This document shows, in pieces, positions 59,040 to 64,000 of a DNA stretch of 64,000 nucleotides (positions are counted from its first letter, which is position 1; every line of letters starts with the position of its first letter). The DNA comes from Prochilodus magdalenae (taxonomy: Eukaryota > Chordata > Actinopteri > Characiformes > Prochilodontidae): positions 35,001 to 99,000 of the forward strand of contig JAMWET010006553.1 in NCBI GenBank assembly GCA_024036415.1. Direction: 5' to 3'. Both the position numbers and the translations under genes were made by a program. The notes beneath the pieces are model-generated. The model saw only the letters and a list, made by a program, of their open reading frames with translations, did not search any database and had not been told where the DNA came from.

Positions 59040-59575
59040 TCTCCTGCCTTACAAACTACACAGACATTTCTTCACCTACCTCAAAAACTAATCAGTCATT
59101 TCCTCACCTACCTCAAAAATTAATCAGACATTTTTCCCCTGCTTTACAAACGAATCAGTCATTTCTCCCCCACCTCAAAAACTAATCAGACATTTTTTCC
59201 CCTGCTTTACAAACTAATCAGTCATTTCTTCCCCTACCTCAAAAACTAATCAGTCATTTCTTTCCCTACCTCAAAAACTAATCAGACATTTTTTCCCCTG
59301 CTTTACAAACTAATCAGTCATTTCTTCCCCTACCTCAAAAACTAATCAGACATTTTTTCCCTGCTTTACAAATGAATCAGTCATTTCTTCCCCTACCTCA
59401 AAAACTAATCAGTCATTTCTTCCCCTACCTCAAAAACTAATCAGACATTTTTTCCCTGCTTTACAAATGAATCAGTCATTTCTTCCCCTACCTCAAAAAC
59501 TAATCAGTCATTTCTTCCCCTACCTCAAAAACTAATCAGACATTTTTTCCCCTGCTTTACAAACTAATCAGACAC
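59040..59575. repeat. 33-bp minisatellite
   Basis: About 16 units of two alternating types: CTCAAAAACTAATCAGTCAT followed by TTCTTCCCCTAC, and TTTACAAACTAATCAGACAT followed by TTTTTCCCCTGC. The alternation gives a higher-order repeat of about 66-99 bp. Three unamplified units are at 15885-15975. Confidence 0.9.
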
Positions 59576-60194
59576 ACAATACTCTGAGGTCTTCTCATAT
59601 TAGTACTGACAGATCATCGGGTAGTTATCATTGGTTGATCTAAATGATTCTGTCCAATAACATATTTATTTAGTTCTTGGGATCTTATCACGTGGCAGAA
59701 AATGGGTAGAGTTCCATCATTGCTGACCAGGGATGACCAGGGAACACCCTTACTTCTTGTCAAAAACATAATGTTCCAGTTAAAATAATAAACGTTCACC
59801 TGAAGAGGGCAGTATGTCTCTGAATTAGTTGGCTTACAAACATGTGTTTCATGTGTAAATGTGAAACGGGAAGCAGCATGTCCATGTTCTCTCACACACA
59901 TGCACACTATGCATACATCCCTAAACCTTGGTTTTAATCCGAGAGAAGTCACTGGAGCAATGAGAGTCCATTTCTTGATCTTAGTGGTGTTAATAACAGG
60001 TATGATAATTTCTGACAAATAATTATATATGCAAATAAATGTTTTTTAATGATCTTATTCACTCTCTCATATTGACTGAATATCTACTATTGGATAAAGA
60101 ATTACTGGTAAAAATTATTTGCCTTTTTTGGTAACAATGGCAAAAACTCCAGAATAATTATTTGTGCATATATTTTTACTCCATGTTCTAATAG
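59576..60194. other. Spacer before the CD300-like V exon
   Basis: Single-copy-looking except for 59915-60194, whose duplicate is at 58440-58655. I searched here for a signal-peptide exon. The only candidate, ATGATCTTATTCACTCTC at 60049, runs into a stop after eight codons with no donor, so it is rejected. The signal exon must be further upstream or too diverged to see. Confidence 0.45.
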
Positions 60195-63100
60195 GGACCT
60201 GCCATGCTGCAGACTACACTGAGATAATAGGCTATGAAGGACAGAGTTTAAGGATCAACTGTCCTTACTCTTCAGGCAATGAGGTACGAGGCAAGTACTT
60301 CTGCCGCCTTGAAGGCCTGCCCTGTAATGACCTCGTTCGGACAGCTGCTGTCAGCAAATGGGCTGAAAAAGGACGCTTTGCTTTGTTCGACAACACCAGT
60401 GCCCGCTTTTTTACCTTAACCATCTCGGAACTGAACGCCAACGATTCGGGGAAGTACTGGTGTGGAGTGGACATCAGCTACGTTCCAGATGTGGTGAATG
60501 AAGTGCGAATAATTGTTAAAGGTGGTGAGTAACCATGAGAAGCTTTATTTCCACTTTAACACCCATATGTGTCCTGAATGCTTTTTGACTCAGGGGTATG
60601 GGGTATTGTAGGAAACACTTTTTTTAAACTGTAGGAAGGTTCTGCATACTCAAATCTGTCATTTACAAAAATAGTTATTAACAAAAATGCCTAAAATATG
60701 TAACACATCCATGTGTTGGCTGGTGGCATTGACAAAAACTAAATGTTACCCTAATCTAAATTTTTATTTTTAATTTTTTTCACTTTTTCACTGGATGTAT
60801 TTTTTTCTGCATACATTCTTTAAATCCAGTTTTGATTTTGTATCTGGCGTCATTGGTGCTATTTGGTTTGTGATTTGGCCATATTAGCCCCAAGGCATTG
60901 CTGGTGAGTCATTAAGCATTCCTCTTTTGCTGTAGTCTCATGTCAGAAGGAAAGCTTCCACTCTGCTTTGGTCTTGTTAAGGCAAAAAGTCAGACCCAGT
61001 GCTACAGTTCCAGGGAGGTTTATCATTGTTCCCAGTAAAAAGAAAACTCCTTTTACATTCCTCAAAGATTTATGTGAGTGTGGGCTGAATCCCAAGGTTG
61101 GGGAGGGTTGAGCTGTGCATACATATCTAGGTATTTCTGCAGCATAAGCTGGTGGCATACTTTACCCAGTGGAAGTGGTCCCACCACAAATTGGGGAAGT
61201 AGGTGTGACCAATTTAACTGTACAACCAAATGACATTATATTTAGTGTTGCTAGAAACGCAAAGACAGTTTATAAAAGAAGCTCAGCTGGATGGCTATAT
61301 AATAAAGCCTATGGCACACGTGTATCATCACAGTGAACTGTATTTAGGTGACTGAATGTTAATTCATGTGTCATTTTTATCTTATAGTGAAAAACAGCAC
61401 AAGTGCATTCACAGTACAGGAAACAACGAAAAGCAGCAGTTCCTCCCTAACAGAGCTCAGCGGATTAGAGGATAGGCAACAACGTAAGGTTTACAAACAT
61501 GCGCGCACACACACACACACACCTACAAGATGTGTATTAATATCTTTTTGTTGACAACGTGAAAAAGGTTCAACCTAAAACAATGAAGTACTCATTACAT
61601 CGCGGTAACCCTTTTGCATAATGCTGACATAAGCCAATAACATTTCGGTAACACTTTACTGTAGGGTATGGTAAAGAAATCTACATGACACCTACATAAG
61701 CACTTCATGACAACAGACATAAACATACATAAACATTTATGAACACTTATTCCAAAAGGCGCCAGCTGTTATAAAGACTGCTTTTGTCAACTTTGATGTC
61801 AAATAGACATAACAACTATGTGAAGAGACATAGAGTTTTGGTGACATTAGGTTGTGTCATGACATTTAGTGAGGTGAAATGACATAGCATGTTATGACAA
61901 CTGACTTTGTCGCTTTTTTCTTGGTGTTCGGTATGTCATGGTGACACAGTGCTGATGTGACACAGCTTGATAAAATGAGGCAGTTGGTTAAACTGAACAA
62001 AAGTGCCTGTACTTTAAAAATGCTTGTATTTTATGGAAGGACATTTCTAGAGCCCAGAAGTGGACCGGTGTGTTTGGAAGGTAAGAAATAGTTATATTTT
62101 CTTCTTCCCTCAATAGGATTTCAAAAGAGGTGTCACAGAAAAGTGCTGAAATTTTCATCTTGCACCGTTGCTTTCTCTTTAATGAAGAATGAGTAAAGAG
62201 TTAGAGTGTTCGCACATGATGGACTACAATTGTACACAGACTTTTATAGACTTTACTTTCTGTGTAGTCTGTTTTCTTTGATGAATACCAGTCTTATTCA
62301 CCCAGAATGAGTGCCCAACATCACTACTGTGATTGTGTAGGCCTTGAAGTTTTCACTTTTGTTCAGTTTAACCAACTGCCTCATTTTATCAAGCTGTGTC
62401 ACATCATCAGCGCTGTGTCACCCTGACATACCGAACACAAAGAAAAAAGCGACATAGTCAGTTGTCATAACATGCTATGTCATTTCACCTCACAAAATGT
62501 CATGTCACAACCTAATGTCACCAAACCTCTATGTCTCTTGACATAGTTATGTCTGTTTGACGTAAGTGTTCATAAATGTTTATGTATGTTTATGTCAGTT
62601 GTGCTTATGTAGGTGTCATGTAGCCTTTGTTACCGTGCCCTACAGTAAAGTGTTAACAACATTTCTCATAACTATGGAAGTCCAGGAAGGCCATAAGTTT
62701 TAATTTGTTTAATTTAACATTTAATTTGGTTATACTACTAATACTGTTATCTCGAGACCATAATTAAGTTTCCTTTGATCTAAACATAACAAAAGCTGTT
62801 ATTGCATCTATTGATGACAGCCCAGAAATGTATAACCCCTTGACACTCAAGATAGCATGTCATGACTATGAAGTCCACTATCTTGAGTGTCATGGCAGTG
62901 TCATGTTTTTTATCGGTTATTGGCTTCACAGATATTATGATGTTTTCTATCATGTATCATTGTATGCAAATGTTTGAGCACCCCTTGTCAAATTCATTGT
63001 TTTCTTCGTTTTCTAAGAGAATCAAAGATTTTCTGCAAATTAGCATTTAGAAAATTTAACATTCTGGACAAATTAAAATATGAAATATAAAATGTGTAAG

Positions 63101-63829
63101 GTTGATTTATTTTCACTTAGAACACCAACAAAACATTTGACCTGGGGAACCCAAACCTTATATGTGTATAATCTATTGAGCGTTCAAAATATTAAACAGG
63201 GTATGACAATTAATAATGATGATAACATGTTTTCCGGCTTGATATTATCTGTCATGCATCAGCATATGAGCTCTACAACATTGTGTTTATGACATGGTTA
63301 TCACAGGGATGTGAAAAACAATATACAGCAGGATTTAAGGAAGGTGTAACCCAAATGACTGTATGTTGAAGCTGCCTCCTTGTTTTTCTTAGGTTGCAAT
63401 TTTTTTTACCACACAAGTAACCAAGCTACCTTAAAGATTTACTGAACTTCTAATTAGTTAATGCTTTCGAAATTAATGTTTTACAGTTAAATTGTTATAC
63501 AAAGTTCAAACTTTGTAGGGCAGGTCACAAAAATATTCACATTTAAACTTATTACACCTGCATATTACTGCATATTAGCCTCTTATTTTGATGTTTAGTC
63601 CATTCATTTCATGTCTAAAGATTGTCTTGTCATGCTGGTAAAGTTTTTCTCAGCTGTCTGATAGCAGCTGTGCGTGCTCAAGTCAGTATCTGTTCTGCTT
63701 TTTTTCTTATAGAATCTCACTTCAGGTTCTTGGCCGTGATTACCATGACCTGTGTGGGAATGCTTTTCTTTGTTTGCATCTTCAGCATGGCTCATGTACT
63801 CAAACGGATCAACAGCTGCAAACAGCCAG
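60195..63829 (+). CDS. CD300/CMRF35-like (pIgR-like) receptor, both ends incomplete
   Basis: Exons: V-type Ig 60195-60524 (110 codons), stalk 61388-61483, TM 63713-63829, all with AG/GT and phase 1-1. The V domain has GYEGQSLRINCPYS, KYFCRLEG with a second Cys at LPCND (the extra disulfide of CD300/pIgR domains), RFALFDNTSARFFTLTI and NDSGKYWCG. The stalk is 32 codons, rich in Ser/Thr (STSAFTVQETTKSSSSS), a likely O-glycosylated spacer. The TM exon has about 22 hydrophobic residues (FLAVITMTCVGMLFFVCIFS) without an acidic or basic residue inside, so DAP12-type pairing is not indicated. The signal exon and cytoplasmic tail exons are not in view, so activating or inhibitory sign is unknown. It is transcribed away from the CD22-like array. 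Confidence 0.85.
60525..61387. other. First visible intron of the CD300-like gene
   Basis: Donor GGTGAGTAACC at 60525 and acceptor CTTATAG at 61387. The sequence looks single-copy and AT-rich, with no recognisable repeat or coding region. Confidence 0.5.
61647..62657. mobile_element. Fold-back DNA transposon with 8-bp target duplication
   Basis: A 1,011-bp element flanked by AACATTTC on both sides (61639-61646 and 62658-62665). Its ends read GGTAACACTTTACTGTAGGG and, reversed, GTTAACACTTTACTGTAGGG. The inverted arms are very long: 61647-62005 (359 bp) pairs with 62354-62657 (304 bp), the shorter arm lacking about 55 bp. The middle, 62006-62353, has no transposase. An 8-bp duplication points to the hAT (or P/Merlin) type. 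It lies in the stalk-TM intron of the CD300-like gene. Confidence 0.9.
62842..62893. repeat. Short inverted repeat
   Basis: TTGACACTCAAGATAG and CTATCTTGAGTGTCATG are reverse complements over about 15 bp, separated by about 20 bp. It may be the end of another MITE or a chance hairpin. It lies in the intron just right of the fold-back element. Confidence 0.6.
62955..63300. repeat. Probable dispersed repeat
   Basis: Starts 'tgtatgcaaatgtttgagca', a phrase I recall from Tc1-related interspersed repeats in fish. There is no second copy in the window to confirm it. The rest of the intron to 63712 is AT-rich with nothing recognised. Confidence 0.35.
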
Positions 63830-64000
63830 GTGGGCAAGTAAACAACTTACACAGTACACAGGAACTTCAGCTTTCTTTAGCTGTGAGGACAGATTTGTGA
63901 ACTGATACCAGGACTAGACATCTTGCACTGGTGATAACATGAGTGGTTACTCGATCTCTAACAGTAGAGGGCAGAAGAGAGCTACATTGCTTCTCTGACA

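Noticed and set aside
59040..59575. CRISPR-like regular repeats
   Set aside because: These are head-to-tail minisatellite units without unique spacers, in a vertebrate locus.
59614..60018. 134-codon minus-strand frame before the CD300-like gene
   Set aside because: No domain, and it overlaps the intron sequence duplicated at 58.44-58.65k, where the frame is not kept.
60164..60194. Signal peptide of the CD300-like gene read directly upstream of the V exon
   Set aside because: The in-frame start is GTG, not ATG, and a good acceptor (TAATAG) at 60194 shows that this is intron.

Overview
This window is vertebrate, most likely a teleost and probably an ostariophysan (characin, catfish or electric-eel type). 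The genes have short, phase-matched immunoglobulin (Ig) exons. The non-coding DNA is packed with fish-type Tc1 remnants, Ty3 LTRs, a tRNA-derived SINE and an interspersed repeat (at 17.69k, 31.81k and 44.64k) that I associate with ostariophysan genomes. That last point comes from memory, not from a search.

Layout. Positions 1-51.5k hold four tandem, minus-strand CD22/Siglec-like receptor genes, called G1 to G4 from left to right. G1 is 1154-10782 and its 3' end is missing. G2 is 17241-25668, G3 is 31308-39340 and G4 is 44105-51548. Every exon junction was read from AG/GT sites and from phase: the Ig exons are all phase 1-1 and the cytoplasmic exons are phase 0-0. Each gene runs: signal peptide, a first C2-like Ig exon, one to three further Ig exons, a transmembrane (TM) exon ending in a basic stop-transfer stretch, then two or three small cytoplasmic exons with tyrosine motifs. 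Predicted lengths are 514 aa (G2), 371 aa (G3) and 460 aa (G4); G1 has at least 436 codons in view.

The four genes differ by clean, frame-preserving exon changes. G1 and G2 have four Ig exons, G3 two and G4 three. The third Ig exon of G4 is a recombinant of Ig3 and Ig4. G2 has lost one cytoplasmic exon. No V-set (sialic-acid-binding) exon was found in any copy.

Positions 51.5-59.6k are the repeat-rich upstream block of G4. The same block lies upstream of the other genes, but here it has been enlarged by a 62-bp and a 33-bp minisatellite. It seems to mark the right edge of the amplified array. From 60.2k a plus-strand CD300/CMRF35-like (pIgR-like) receptor begins: a V-type Ig exon, a Ser/Thr-rich stalk exon and a TM exon, with its signal exon not found and its 3' end off the window. 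A broken copy of the start of its Ig exon lies at about 58.45-58.70k. A 1,011-bp fold-back DNA transposon with an 8-bp target duplication sits in its second visible intron.

Together the genes form a cluster of Ig-superfamily leukocyte receptors. The CD22-like tails carry YxNV-type motifs, which suggests inhibitory or adaptor signalling. The CD300-like tail is not in view, so its sign cannot be judged.
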